Shown: piece by piece, positions 42,380 to 53,614 of the stretch
Position numbering within the stretch: position 1 is the stretch's first letter
Layout: the number at the start of each line of letters is the position of its first letter
Assembly (NCBI RefSeq): GCF_030247195.1
Contig: NC_080671.1
Location: 1,454,501-1,518,500 of the forward strand
Length of the DNA: 64,000 bases
DNA from: Topomyia yanbarensis
Lineage: Eukaryota; Arthropoda; Insecta; Diptera; Culicidae
Direction: 5' to 3'
Position numbers and translations under genes: made by a program
Notes under the pieces: model-generated
The model's database searches: none
What the model saw: only the letters and a program-made list of their open reading frames with translations
Told to the model about the DNA's origin: nothing

Positions 42380-45300
42380 TTGTAGCATGCTATAAAACTT
42401 CAATTGTTACTTGGGATGTGGTCCGGAATATTAATTAGTTTTTGAAACCGGAGCAAAATTTTGGTTACGTACCTGCGACGAGTGGTACGGTTGTTGATAT
42501 GCTGCTCATATGCCTCTGTAGACAGTGCCACCAAGCAAAGGTAAAATTACAAGGATGGTAACAATCATTCGTTTTTTTTAAGCTGCTCTCAACCCGTTCA
42601 ATATTCACATTTTGTATTTTTGTTTTTGAAAGGATTCAAAATTGATAAATTACATATTCATTTTTGAAATGCCAATAGGGTAACTATTTAGCACTTTTGA
42701 AGAAAAAAATATTGAGTTTTTAATATCACGAAATTAGTCGCATCCGAACTATTAAGTACAGTCGAAACAAGTCTACATACAAGCAACGATAAACTCCCCC
42801 ACAAAGCTGTTTAGTAATTCCGCAAGCGGTAATCTACATTGATTAGCTTATCATCACACAGCAACTTGTCTTCTCGTAGCTCGCTTGTATCCGATCAATT
42901 CAATTAAAATGTCATCTTCAGTTAAAACACCCAGTACAGCGCTTCGATTCCGACAGAAAAGCGCCCCTCTCTACCCGGATAGTAACTCAAGTGCGATATG
43001 AAGCAGTCTCCAACAAAACGACGCCACTGTCTGAAGCGTTCGTCTAATGAGGTGTAAACAGAGATTCCCCCGCGATTGTCCGCGGGTAGCATATTCAACC
43101 ATGGTCAAGATGCTAACCGTCAGGCGGAGGAGGGTGGTAGGACGGACTTTCAGCTGAACGCGTGACGGAAGACCTTTCTCGGTTCCCCCTTATTAGACGG
43201 AAGATCTTTCCCCTATTAGACAGTAAAGGGCATACGCTCAATTGATTTATTTCCCACGCACGCCTCAATTGTTCTGCCTCATTCAAGCGGCACTTACTGG
43301 CCCGGGGTGGACGAACCGAAGCGTGTTAATTAAATAAAAGCTCGGCTCCGTTTGAATTACCATCAACTGAAGTCCACCGGTGCAAATGTGTGGTCGGAGA
43401 AAGTGTGGGGGTTAGGTTGGTTTCGCCGAGGGGGTCAACGGACCATCGTCGGTCAAAGATCGAAGAAACTACGTAAATAGATGCTCCTCGGATGGATGGA
43501 TGGATGGATCGAGCGTCGTCAGCTAGGACGTAGGAAGCTGTGTTCGGTGGGTGGGCAAAAATTAATTTTATCACGTCATTTTCTGCCACCATGAGAAAAG
43601 TCTTAATTGTCTTATAAATTGATAGATGTTGTGGCGATTATCAGATTACGAGCGGTTTTCTGCTAATTGAAACGAATGAACAATCAGGCGATTAAGGATA
43701 GAGCAGCGAGCTGTTTTAGCTTTCTTGCACCGTGCGATTTAGGGTGGGATGAGTTTTAACAAAGCATTGGGTATTTTTCACTAGAAAAAAAAATATTACT
43801 ACGTGTATTCATTGAGTATGAAAATGTATACTTTGGGAATTAAGATGGTCTGTCCCGCTTGTTAATTCATTCATTTGAATTCATTCGTAGGTGTACGTTA
43901 CGTTGTTATAAAAATAAATATTCATCATTGATTACAACCTTGATCTAATATCTATTGAAGCCTAGCACATCATACAAAATTCAAGTAGTGTTATTTTCTT
44001 AAAACAATCAGCAAAACAAAACCGTTTATAGTGATATTTGTTCCATTCAAAACCTCGTTTATGTTCTTGTAGATGGATAGGGGAAACAGAAAAGTTGAAA
44101 CGAATCCACACCGGATCACCAGATAATGTTCACAGCTCACAGTTGTACTGGGGGTAACTGTATTATGTATACTATAACCAAACATCAGAGAAAAAGGATG
44201 CTCACACTTCGAAGTGCACACAAATTTCCTGTGGTCTGCATATCCAGAAACTCAGAAACAGAGAAAGGGGGGCTAACCAAATATCTTCTGTGGGATCATC
44301 ATCGGGACGTGATGGTTGCGATGTCCGAAATGACATCGTCTTCTCTACAATTTATATGTGAGAACAAGTGAAACGGTAATGATTGGACCATCTTTAAAAT
44401 TTATAAACGTTGGGAGTTAAACCACTCTGCATGTGTGGTATTCCAACTTTCGAAACTCAACAAAAAAAAGTACAAACTGTGTAATGTATATGTACATATG
44501 AAGCGAACGAAAGTTTTACTGCTCCCCAAGCAAATATTGGCCATTTTTTGTTGCCAACTTAAAAAGCTCGATAAGAACGAAATGTGAGAACCGTGTGTAC
44601 GTGTGTGGTTACGAGCATGCTGATGAAAAAGATATCCTTTTTGTTTGATGCGTTGGGGATGGTGTACGAGGATAGTTCTATCCCCCTTCCCATCAACAGA
44701 TGGGGACGACGATGGTTTCGATCATCCTTGTGGCCAGCTTTTATGGCAAATGCTCTTGTTGGTCACGTTCATCAGCATTGCAGTAACTAGGTGCAAAGAA
44801 CTTGTCTCTATCAGTGCTACGTGACTTGATAGGAGTGTATGCTTTTTGTTTTTTTTTTTGGGGTTCCTTGCTTGCTATCCAAGTAATGTTTCAAAGGACT
44901 GTTCGAATGGGCAGCGCTGTAGAACTTGTGTGGCTGAAACTTTTCTGTGCATAATCTTCTATTACAGCCCATAAGGCAAAGTCATATAATACTTAAAATG
45001 TTTTGTAAGTTTTTCGGAATCAACATGTAATGATTCATATACCAATGCAGTTGAGACTGTTTGTTCTGCTGGTTTGTAATATTACGTCTTTTTTTCGAAA
45101 CCCACATAACGTTACTCGTATTTTGTTTTATATCATCGAATTACCCATCTCTTGAATCAAACATTTAGAAAACAGAGATAACCCTTTTGTTCTGCAGTGA
45201 GAGTGAATTAAATGCATAAGCGCACATTATATTGCAACATCCATTTACTCCTCTAGTTACATGCATAGAGTTTAATTGTTTAATTAGTTTCGCCTTCAGG

Positions 45301-45460
45301 AATCAAGAAACAGAATATATTAACTCGATTGGCAGGGGTCCACAACACAAAACAATAAACAGCCTGGTTTCTTCAAATCCGATGAAATAATGAACCCTAC
45401 TGATGAAGTTTATAACTCTTTATTATACTTGCAACAATTGCATATGCTTCTCCCATTACA
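42380..45460. other. Stretch with no supported gene
   Basis: It contains a GGAT tetranucleotide run (43493-43507), a GC-richer patch around 43080-43480 and otherwise AT-rich sequence. Frames of up to 88 residues show no known motif. It does not match the other repeats of the window, so it may be single-copy intronic or intergenic DNA. Confidence 0.4.
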
Positions 45461-45465
45461 TACGT

Positions 45466-45672
45466 TCACTTATGTACGGAAATACTAAAATCCGGACACG
45501 CAATTGCATTACATATCAAACGATATGAAGTTACGTAATCGTATTCACAAAGATCACACGAACAACACTCAGCACGCTGAATAGTAGCCATGTGATAATT
45601 GAGATTGCAGTGTCCAGTCAGTGTCCTAACTAGAATACTGCGATTGTGTTTGGAAAAATACAGCAAATTCAT
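45466..45672 (-). pseudogene. Non-LTR ORF2 C-terminal fragment
   Basis: The minus frame has LVRTLTGHCNLNYHMATIQR and CCSCDLCEYDYVTSYRLICN, the ending characteristic of RNase H-bearing insect non-LTR ORF2 proteins (a TGH-x-LNYH segment and a CxxC...C cluster). It is unlike the C-terminus of the 31.7-kb element, so it is another family. The frame above it (45669-45878) has no clear motif but could be upstream RNase H sequence. Confidence 0.55.
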
Positions 45673-47201
45673 TGACGCTTGAGAAAAAAGTTATTAAGCA
45701 GAAACCGATTGATGCTCAGACGATTGGTAAAATATTCATTCTTTCTAGCACCACTGCAGTTGGCTGTCCAATTATATACAATTTTGTTATGATCTTCTCT
45801 TAATGTTTCTAATGTATCTATACTCTTTGACCACTTTGCTAGAGTTTTGAGGGATAAATAGAGGCTTCTTTCGTACATAATAAGAGAAAGTCAAAAATTT
45901 TGTATATAACTCGACCGTCAGCATCAGTGATGCTATGAAAAGTGAAATTTTCATCATTTCTCAGGGCATCAAAGGGTTGCATTTGCCCAAAGGCGCGTAG
46001 AAAATGCGCGAAGATCAATGAAAAAGATAGGTGAATTTGTCAAGTCTTATAGTTCGGAAAAGGACTCGGGGCTGGTTCCAGTTAGGCTGGCTAGGTTGGA
46101 TGAAATATTTGCGGAATTTCGGGACGCCATTTTGATTGTACAGTCGTTTTCGTCGACTCCCTCGGCAAAACCATACGACGAACTATTGGATGATGTCGAG
46201 GAACGTTACTGTGCTTACAAGTCCGTCTTATCCATGTACTTGCAGAAGCAGGCTGTGTCATATCCAACAAAAACGTGTGAATCGGCAGCTTCAATTAGTC
46301 ACAAATTCCCGGATCTAAAACTGCCTGAAAAAAGCGGTAAATTTGAGGAATGGCAGACTTTCCATGATTTTTTTTTAAGCGGCAGTACACTCCTGTGCAC
46401 AGTTGAGCCCGATACAAAAGTTTCATTACCTAAGAGGGTGTTTGAAGTGGGAAGCTTCACGTGTGATTGATACAATTGCGATTTCCAACGACAATTACTC
46501 GCTCGCTTGGAAGACCTTGATCACGCGTTATAATAACAAACGGTTTCTTATTAAATGCCACCTTAAGGCTTTGAGCGCAACATTTCCATCTTGAAGCGTC
46601 TCGGTGAACCAGCAGAGCGTTGGAATTCGATCCTTGTGTATCAGTTGAGCCTGCGTTTGGACAGTCGTACTTTGCGTGAATGGGAACATTATTCATCCAA
46701 AGAACCAGTGCGCGATGATGGAGTAGTGAACGATGGAATGCCTCTTTACATCGATATAATACAGTTTCTACAGGACTATGCTAGAGTTCTTCAGTCCATT
46801 GCAACTCAACCCTCGGCCTTAGTTTGCTCTCGACCGTCAGAATCGAAACCGAAACCAAACACCGCGGCTTATCTCGCGGTAGAACCCACCGGGCGCACAT
46901 GCCCAAACTGTGGTAAAGGTCACTTCCTCGGGAATTGTGGGCAGTTTAGAAAAATATCACCGCATGAACGTCTTGATTTTGCAAAAACCCATCGCTTGTG
47001 TTTGAATTGTTTGAAGACAGCATCACAAAGTTGTAAGAGCTGCCCGTCGTCCAATTGTCGGAAATGCGATCGGAAGCATAATACACTCCTCCATTTACCA
47101 TTACTCGATAACTCTTCGACACAACAACAATCACCGAATGCTCTTGCTTCAAATCAACAACAAACACAGTCGGCACAGTCTCGTCCACCATTCGTTCCTA
47201 A

Positions 47202-47532
47202 GGGGCGATCCATAAATGACGTAGCATTTTTGAGTGATTTTTAACACCCCCCTCCCCTATCGTAGCATTTCGTCACAAACTTCTATATACCCCCCTGATA
47301 ATTACGTAGCTTGACGGTAACCCTCACTCCTCTTCTTGTCCCCGTAAAAAATAAAAAAACAAAAACGATATTAGTTAGATGAAACGGCTAAGATTGTCGT
47401 GACATCAGGTCAACCCCTGGTCCCCTTTAAAAAAGCTACGTAGCATGACATGACCCCCTACCCCCTGTCGTCACACATCATCACAAAACTCCCCCTCCCC
47501 AATATAATGCTGCGTCATTTATGGTTAGCCCC
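47202..47532. mobile_element. TAA-flanked MITE (331 bp) in BEL gag, Harbinger-like
   Basis: The inverted ends are GGGGCGATCCATAAATGACG and the complement of GGGGCTAACCATAAATGACG, flanked by TAA at 47199-47201 and 47533-47535. A 3-bp TWA duplication is typical of PIF/Harbinger. Removing it plus one TAA joins the gag frame (FVP followed by NQNSP). It shifts the frame because 334 is not a multiple of three. Confidence 0.92.
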
Positions 47533-49184
47533 TAACCAGAACTCGCCTGCCCCATCCTTGTCGGCACAACAATTGTCGGGTCCGATCAGCAATCATCGAT
47601 CAAGTCCGACACCCTCCGTTTATTTAACAAGTTCTGCCATTTTGTCGAGACCCAAAATGAGCCCGCCTGAGGTTTTGACGGCCCGATCACAGCTACCCAA
47701 CGAAATAATACTTCTCTGGACAGCTATTGTCGATTTCAAGGATTGCAACGGTACAGCGAGCCAGGCTCGCATTCTTCTCTACTGCGGTTCACAGTGTAAT
47801 TTCATGACGGAAGCCTTATACCACAAGCTCAAGCTTGCGCCTGTCGTATGCCCAACTGAGGTGGCTGGTATTGGTTCTAATATCACTCGAGTTGAGCGTT
47901 CCGTTGCAGCTTTAGTATCGTCTCGATGTTCGCCGTACCGTAAGCAAATGTCGTTCCTCGTTCTACCGTGTATAACCAGGATGTTGCCGTCTCGTCCAGT
48001 GGACATCTCCAGCTGGGAGCTCCCGCGCCACGTGCGATTTGTGGATCCCACTTTCAACACTCCAGCTGTCGTTGATGCGATCGTTGGTAATGATTGTTTC
48101 GCTGATATACTGTGGTTTGGAAAAATAGTTTTTGGCGAGAAACTACCCGTACTACAGAAAACAGCCTTCGGATGGATAGTATCTGGAAGATGCCAAGATA
48201 TAAACAAGGAGGCACCGTTTGTTTCATATCACCTCAGCCGCCTTGATAATGTTGAAGCTTTGGTAGGAAGGTTTTGGGAGCTTGAATCGTGCTCATCAGG
48301 AAAAAAAACTGGTCTCCATCGGAACCTTGACCTGAATCCATCCAAATTCCCGCGCGACATTCGCTTTCCGAAGAAGTTTTGGAAGTTCGGAAGCAGGTTT
48401 TTCATGTAGCGATTGCCAATGACGATCTCGTTAAACGCTACTCGTCCTACACGCAACTATTGCGGATCGGATCACTCTGTCGACGCTTCGCCAACAATTG
48501 TTGTACAAGTAAGGGTTCTCACTTCGGACCGATCTCCAACCTTGAAATGCGTGAAACTATGATGTCACTCGTGCGGGCGATTCAAAGTGAGTTCTTTGCG
48601 AAGGAAGTAGTGGCTTTCTCCGCAGGCCAACATGTACCTAGATCTTCTAGCCTGCGATTTCTTCATCCAAGCATCCAGAATGGCCTGATTCGAGTCGGTG
48701 GCCGATTAGAACATCATCGCGGCACTCCGTCGCTTCATCGCGCGCAGAGGGTTGTCGAGCACCATATTCTGTGACAATGCGACGAATTTCACTGCTGCTC
48801 AACGCGAACTTAAAGAGCTTCGCCAATCGTTTCTGCCACAGCAACACAGGGATGCTGTACTACTCGAAGCCAGTACCCATGCAATTAACTTTCACTTCAT
48901 ACCTCCTCAAGCATCATCTTTGCAGAGTAGTTGGGAACAGTCATCTATCATTTGAAGCTTTCTCTACAGTTCTCGCGCAGATTGAGGCTTGCCGTAATTC
49001 ACAGCCAATTACACCGATGTCTGCCGATCCGAACGATGTGGAAGCACTTACTCCTGGACACTTCCTTGTCGGGCGTCCGCTTCTGGCAGTCCCAGAACCC
49101 GATTTAGACCACATCCCCGAAAATCGGCTCGATCTTTGGCAGAAAATGCAGCGCCTTACTCAACATTTCTGGAAGCGATGGCAC

Positions 49185-49192
49185 ATCGAGTA
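49185..49192 (+). repeat. hAT target-site duplication, left (8 bp)
   Basis: ATCGAGTA, matched by ATCGATTA at 51211-51218 with one mismatch. Eight bases is the hAT hallmark. Confidence 0.92.
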
Positions 49193-51210
49193 TAGGGTTG
49201 TGGTACCGGTACCGAAAATCCCGGGAATACCGTCCCATTATTGGTACCGAAATACCGGTACTGAAAAACAATGATTACCGGTACTTTCGGTACTATGTTT
49301 TTTGTTTCATTTTCATTGTTTACTTTCCTAGTTGCTGGCGCTAGATTTATTGCCACGAATGCATTGTGCATGAATCTGCATCTCTTACCTACGATTGAAA
49401 AGCAAAACATTGCTTTCTGTCCAAACCTGCAGCACAGTTCTAGCGCTGTGAAAGGGAAAGAAACAGATTTACAAACACTACTATAAGTCGTATATGTATG
49501 AATGAAACGATAGATAATCACTTGGCTTTAAACTGTCATATTCATTCTAATCCTGTTTACACTTTTGAATGGAGTGCTTTATTCCTTTTGTTCACCATTA
49601 ATAATGGACTTTGAAGCAAATATTAAGGAAGGAGTTCCAGAAACCTCTGTCTGGAAATATTTTCTAAGAGGAAAGCAGAATCGTGGTAAATGTGCTACGT
49701 GCTCAAAAGTGATTAAGTGCGAAGGTTCGAACTCCTCCGGTTTGAAAAAGCATCTAAAAGGTGCTCATGAGATTAATTTGGATAAGCGTCCTGTTCCTCG
49801 AGAAGTACCTGAGGAAATTCCAACCACTTCGTCATCATCTAAACCGAAAACAATTAACACGCTTCATCAATACTTTTCAAAAGTAACCCCGCTTGAAGCT
49901 GTTCTGTAGCTAGGATGGCTGCCAAGGATAATATTTCTTTTAATACTATTTGTAGTTCGGAAGACATTCGACTAGGGTTGCTTGCGCGAGGGGTCTGTGA
50001 TGTTCCTAAGACACAGAATGGCATTAAACTTAAAGTTAAATCTTATTCCGAGTTTGTTGTTGGAGAGTATCGCAAGCAGTTTGTGGAAATGAAAAAAATA
50101 GAACCGTAAAATTAGTATCACCTTCGATGAATGGACCTCTACTAGAAATCGTCTATATATGAATGTTAATGCTCATGACAGCAAGCGTATCTGGAACTTG
50201 GGACTTAAACGAATTGCAGGATCAATGAACGCTGAAAAATGCATAACAATGCTGGATGATAAACTATCAGAATTCGGTTTATCTCTTTCCGAAGATATTG
50301 TTTTTGCTACGACTGATGGTGCTTCACTCATGAAGAAAGTTGGTAAATTGATGCCCGCAGATCATCATCTTTGTCTCGCGCATGGAATTCATCTGGCTGT
50401 TGTGAGCGTACTTTATTCTCGTGATGAGCCAATGAATGATGAACGTCAACTCAATCAAGAAGGTTTGTGTATTTTATACGGAAATACTTGCATGGTATTA
50501 ATATATTTTCCCATATTTCAGATTCTGATTCTGTTTTCACCTCCGATAATGAAGATGGATTTGAGTCATTCTTACACTATGGAACCAACAAAATTGTGGT
50601 GCAGAAAGCGATGATCGAACTGAAAGGACATATGATGGTTAATTTCTGGGATGACGAAATGGATTTGATTCGAGAAATCATAAACGCTCTTGATCCCATC
50701 AATACAGCTGTTGAACACTTGTGCAGAAAAGAATGTTCTTTGTACGAAGCAGATGTGTCATTACATTTTATGCTTGAACAAGTTTCCTCTCAGAATACGA
50801 CAATATCTAATAAACTTTTCGATGCACTGAAGGAGCGGATTTTGGAAAGACGGTTTGAATACGCTGATCTCTTCGCGAACAGTCAACTGTTCGTCCCACA
50901 TCGGTAGATTCAGAAAGAGCATTCTCTGTGTCTGGTAACTGCAACAAAAATACGTTCCCGTATGGCAGATGATACATTGAACATGCTTTGCATTTTGAAA
51001 TCTTATTTTGTAAACTAGAATAGATGTGGAACACACAAGAGTTCTGTTACCCAATAAAATCAATATTTCAAATGTATTTATTTCTCTTTGAAGTTTATTC
51101 CTTTCTTTAAAAAACTTCCAGTACCGGTATTTTACCGGTACTACCGGTACTGGGAACTTCGGTACCGTAGTACCGGTACTCGCCAAAAAGGGTCGGTACT
51201 GCGAACCCTA
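49193..51210 (+). mobile_element. hAT DNA transposon (2018 bp), internally deleted
   Basis: The ends TAGGGTTG...CGAACCCTA are inverted (TAGGGTT). Seven copies of an ACCGGTA motif cluster in the first 100 bp and last 100 bp; subterminal repeats are usual transposase-binding sites in hAT elements. The transposase gene lies inside in the same orientation as the BEL host. It is flanked by an 8-bp duplication. Small derivatives were not seen in this window. Confidence 0.93.
49565..51020 (+). pseudogene. hAT transposase, degenerate (BED finger to dimerisation end)
   Basis: A likely first exon or frame (49565-49909, ATG at 49601 plausible) encodes a BED zinc finger: VWKYFLRGKQNRGKCATCSK with KKHLKGAH (CxxC...HxxxxH). 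The next frame continues with ARGVCDVPKTQNGIKLKVKS. After an in-frame stop come ISITFDEWTS (an expected catalytic Asp), FATTDGASLMKKVG (second Asp), HHLCLAHGIHLAV (the C/DxxH motif), WDDEMDLIREIINALDPI and ANSQLFVP. The dimerisation region follows in a shifted frame (SVDSERAFSVSGN, RMADDTLNM). Stops near 49908 and 50107 and a deletion before the dimerisation block make it inactive. A GT...AG-like gap near 50460-50520 could be an intron. Confidence 0.85.
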
Positions 51211-51218
51211 ATCGATTA
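51211..51218 (+). repeat. hAT target-site duplication, right (8 bp)
   Basis: ATCGATTA. This copy keeps the codons of the BEL protein (D-Y in the sequence HID-YLSTLQL), so the left copy has probably mutated. Confidence 0.9.
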
Positions 51219-51552
51219 CCTGTCTACGTTGCAGCTCCGTTACAAGTGGTCCACTGTGAATCAAAATTTGCTGAAAGGATCGATCGTTTTAGTACGTTAT
51301 GACAACCTCCCTGTCGGAAAATGGTCGATGGGAAGAGTGCTTGCTGTTCACTTCGGAGAGGACGACCTCGTCCGAGTCGCTACTGTGAAGGTTCCTGGGG
51401 TTTCCAAACCCATAACACGTCCAATTACTAAGCTTTGCTATCTGCCAATCGAGGTCGATCCAGCAACCATCGAACCAGGTTCGTCGTCAACGCACAACCG
51501 GGACGTGCTTTCCGTGGTGTCGGAAACTCAACCAGCTGGAGCTGGTCGATAG
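51211..51552 (+). pseudogene. BEL/Pao C-terminal domain (after hAT insertion)
   Basis: The frame resumes with YLSTLQLRYKW, GSIVLVRYDNLPVGKWSMGR, VRVATVKVPGVSKPITRPIT and LCYLPIE, the DUF5641-type end of BEL integrase, and stops at 51550-51552. It reads directly on from HFWKRWHIEY at 49190 once the hAT and one duplication are removed. Confidence 0.88.
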
Positions 51553-51608
51553 TTGGATGTAACTACTGTGTTTAAAATCTAAAGAAATGTTATATTGAAA
51601 TTACCTTT

Positions 51609-52610
51609 CAAGGTGGCCGGCATGTTAAATTCTTAACTTATAATTAAATTCTAAATTTCATATTAAACTTAAATTCTATTAAGGCTAAACATTCAATATA
51701 ATCTTATTATTATCAGCTTAGATCCACCCTACGTAAATGCTGGATGCAATCCAGCAGAACAGTATCCGATTGTAATCGCATTGCTACCCGTCGGCCACGC
51801 TTATCAAATGTGCAAATGAACAGTCGAATTAAATCAATTGAACAGAACACATCACATCTCGTCATTGCTCCGAAACGAGTCAAATTTTTCCACGTGTTGA
51901 GTTTCGTTTTGCAAACCTTCCGCCGCGAACTGTGTACGTTTGGCCTACATACGTTAGGCATAATGAACGGTAGTTATAATGGACGATTGGCATAATTTAC
52001 GTTAGGCATAAAAGTAATCGCAAGGCTTTCGTTATTGTAGAGATTTCATTCTTACGCTTGTTTTTTTTTATTAACGCTAATAATATGGGAGATAATCAAT
52101 ATTGAAGCAGCAATATTCGTAAATTCAGTAATAAAATGCATCATTCTTTCTTTCATGAGCTGTTCTTCGAGGGTACATATTTTCTTCTTGGACATTTGCA
52201 CAATGCATGTATGTAAGAACTAATCTAAGTTATACCTACCTTAATACAAATTAGACTGATTTTAAACAAGAGTATTGTACGTCGAGAAATTAAGGGGGCG
52301 TCTGGTGTAAAATGCTCAAACCAAAAGCGATCTCGTTTCACGATTTTGAAAATAAGGTCCATTACCTGTAATGTAGTGTATTTTTACATTCATCATGAAC
52401 GAATGTTTTCAGTGACGCAGAGCCACACATAACGTTCGAAGAGTAGACGTCCAACCATCACCACGTCGAGGAGTGCCACGTCGAATATGATTACTCTTGA
52501 TAAAAATGTCTGAAGCAGGAAATTCAATAAGATTTTTAAACCTTAGACTTGCAGTACTCGAAGAACCAAAACAAAAGTTTGAATTTCGGATAAATTTAAA
52601 AAAAATTAAG
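51609..52610. other. Probable start of the BEL 3' LTR, then AT-rich DNA
   Basis: AAGGTGGCCGGCA (51610-51622) before TGTTAAATTC looks like the polypurine tract and TG start of a BEL 3' LTR. The LTR end is not defined, and no matching 5' LTR is in the window. Near 51950-52010, ACGTTAGGCATAA is repeated twice. No other features are seen to 52610. Confidence 0.4.
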
Positions 52611-52614
52611 CACG

Positions 52615-53010
52615 TTTACGTTTTAACGACATTCAATTAGCTAGAGATTACTGGGTAGGGAAAGTTATGAAACTTAGAGCCATAGTACTCAAGTGAGAGC
52701 AAGGATGTGAAGTAAACAGATCGGAAAGCTAGAAGTGTCAGGGTCATTAGAACAGGCTTAATATCATGCGGGCTTAATTTTTGCCTTCTGATAATGAGGG
52801 TCGAGCTTAGGCAGAATAAATACGAATCACCCGAGTTCACTATCATGTGTCGCCCGCATGATATTAAGCCTGTTCTAATGACCCTGCCACTTCTAGCTTT
52901 CCGATCTGTTTACTTCACATCCTTGCTCTCACTTGAGTACTATGGCTCTAAGTTTCATAACTTTCCCTACCCAGTAATCTCTAGCTAATTGAATGTCGTT
53001 AAAACGTAAA
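52615..53010. repeat. Near-perfect palindrome: 159-bp arms, 78-nt spacer, one mismatch
   Basis: The left arm 52615-52773 and right arm 52852-53010 are reverse complements base for base except one position (AGTGTCA in the left against a complement of AGTGGCA). The arms are symmetrical from TTTACGTTTTAACGACATTC to TATCATGCGGGC. No target-site duplication is obvious. Frames on both strands (52637-52846 and 52794-52988) share identical C-termini solely because of the palindrome. It could be a recent foldback or an RNA-hairpin source. Confidence 0.95.
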
Positions 53011-53610
53011 AAAGAAAATTTGACTAACTCGAAATAAAAAAGGAAAAAAGAAAAAATGTGGAGAATTTTTTTAATAATTTTTTCCGTAATTCAAAGACTG
53101 GCTACACGTATTATGTATTATCATAAAAAAACAAATAAATTCGCAGAACAGTTTTCGAGTTATTGTGTCCACCATTGAAAAATGCGGTTTAGAGAAAAAC
53201 GTATAAAGAGCCAAAAAGGAGTGGATCCATAAACAGAGACATTTATGCGCAGGGTCAGAGAATCTCCTTCCAACCATAAGATCCAGCCATTAGAATAACA
53301 CAATTTCCATTACTTGTAAAAGCACTGCCTGATGGTTTGATTTAGAAAGATAAGAATGTGAACAACAACAGCATTATCCCAAAGAATTATGCGAGCGGTG
53401 AGAGTATTCTTATCTTGTGACTAAAAATTGGCGACCCACGACATCTAGTCCAAGTTGAAACTTAAATGATGCCCTGATGCTCCCTCCCAAACGTAACGGT
53501 ATTTCATGTTTACATAATGAAAATAATGAATTTAATACAAATAACAAGGATAAAATATATAATAGGAATAATGTGGAATAGAATAAATATAATGCGAAGT
53601 TCATTGAGAA
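53011..53610. other. AT-rich DNA, nothing supported
   Basis: No motif-bearing frame. The sequence leads into the 3' edge of the inverted ORF2 fragment. Confidence 0.4.
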
Positions 53611-53614
53611 ATCA

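Larger units (their letters stand above)
46018..49192 (+). pseudogene. BEL/Pao element: gag, protease, integrase remnants
   Basis: In order: a gag region with LDEIFAEFRDAI, DLKLPEKSGKFEEWQTFHDF (DUF1759-type) and, after a frameshift near 46440, YNNKRFLIKCHLKAL; the zinc region CPNCGKGHFLGNC and RLCLNCLKT with a second cluster; a retropepsin-like domain ARILLYCGSQCNF, where the catalytic Asp of the usual LLDSGSQ is Tyr; GNDCFADILW and KTAFGWIVSG; then a deletion of RT and RNase H; then the pre-integrase segment LRFLHPSIQNGLIRVGGRL; a second deletion; and the integrase C-terminal half (IFCDNATNFTAAQRELKEL, LTPGHFLVGRPLLAVPEPDL, HFWKRWHIEY). A MITE (47202-47532) interrupts gag and a hAT (49193-51210) interrupts the C-terminal domain. 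No 5' LTR is seen. Confidence 0.92.

Noticed and set aside
52637..52988. Two proteins with identical C-termini on opposite strands
   Set aside because: The identity is a direct result of the palindrome arms.
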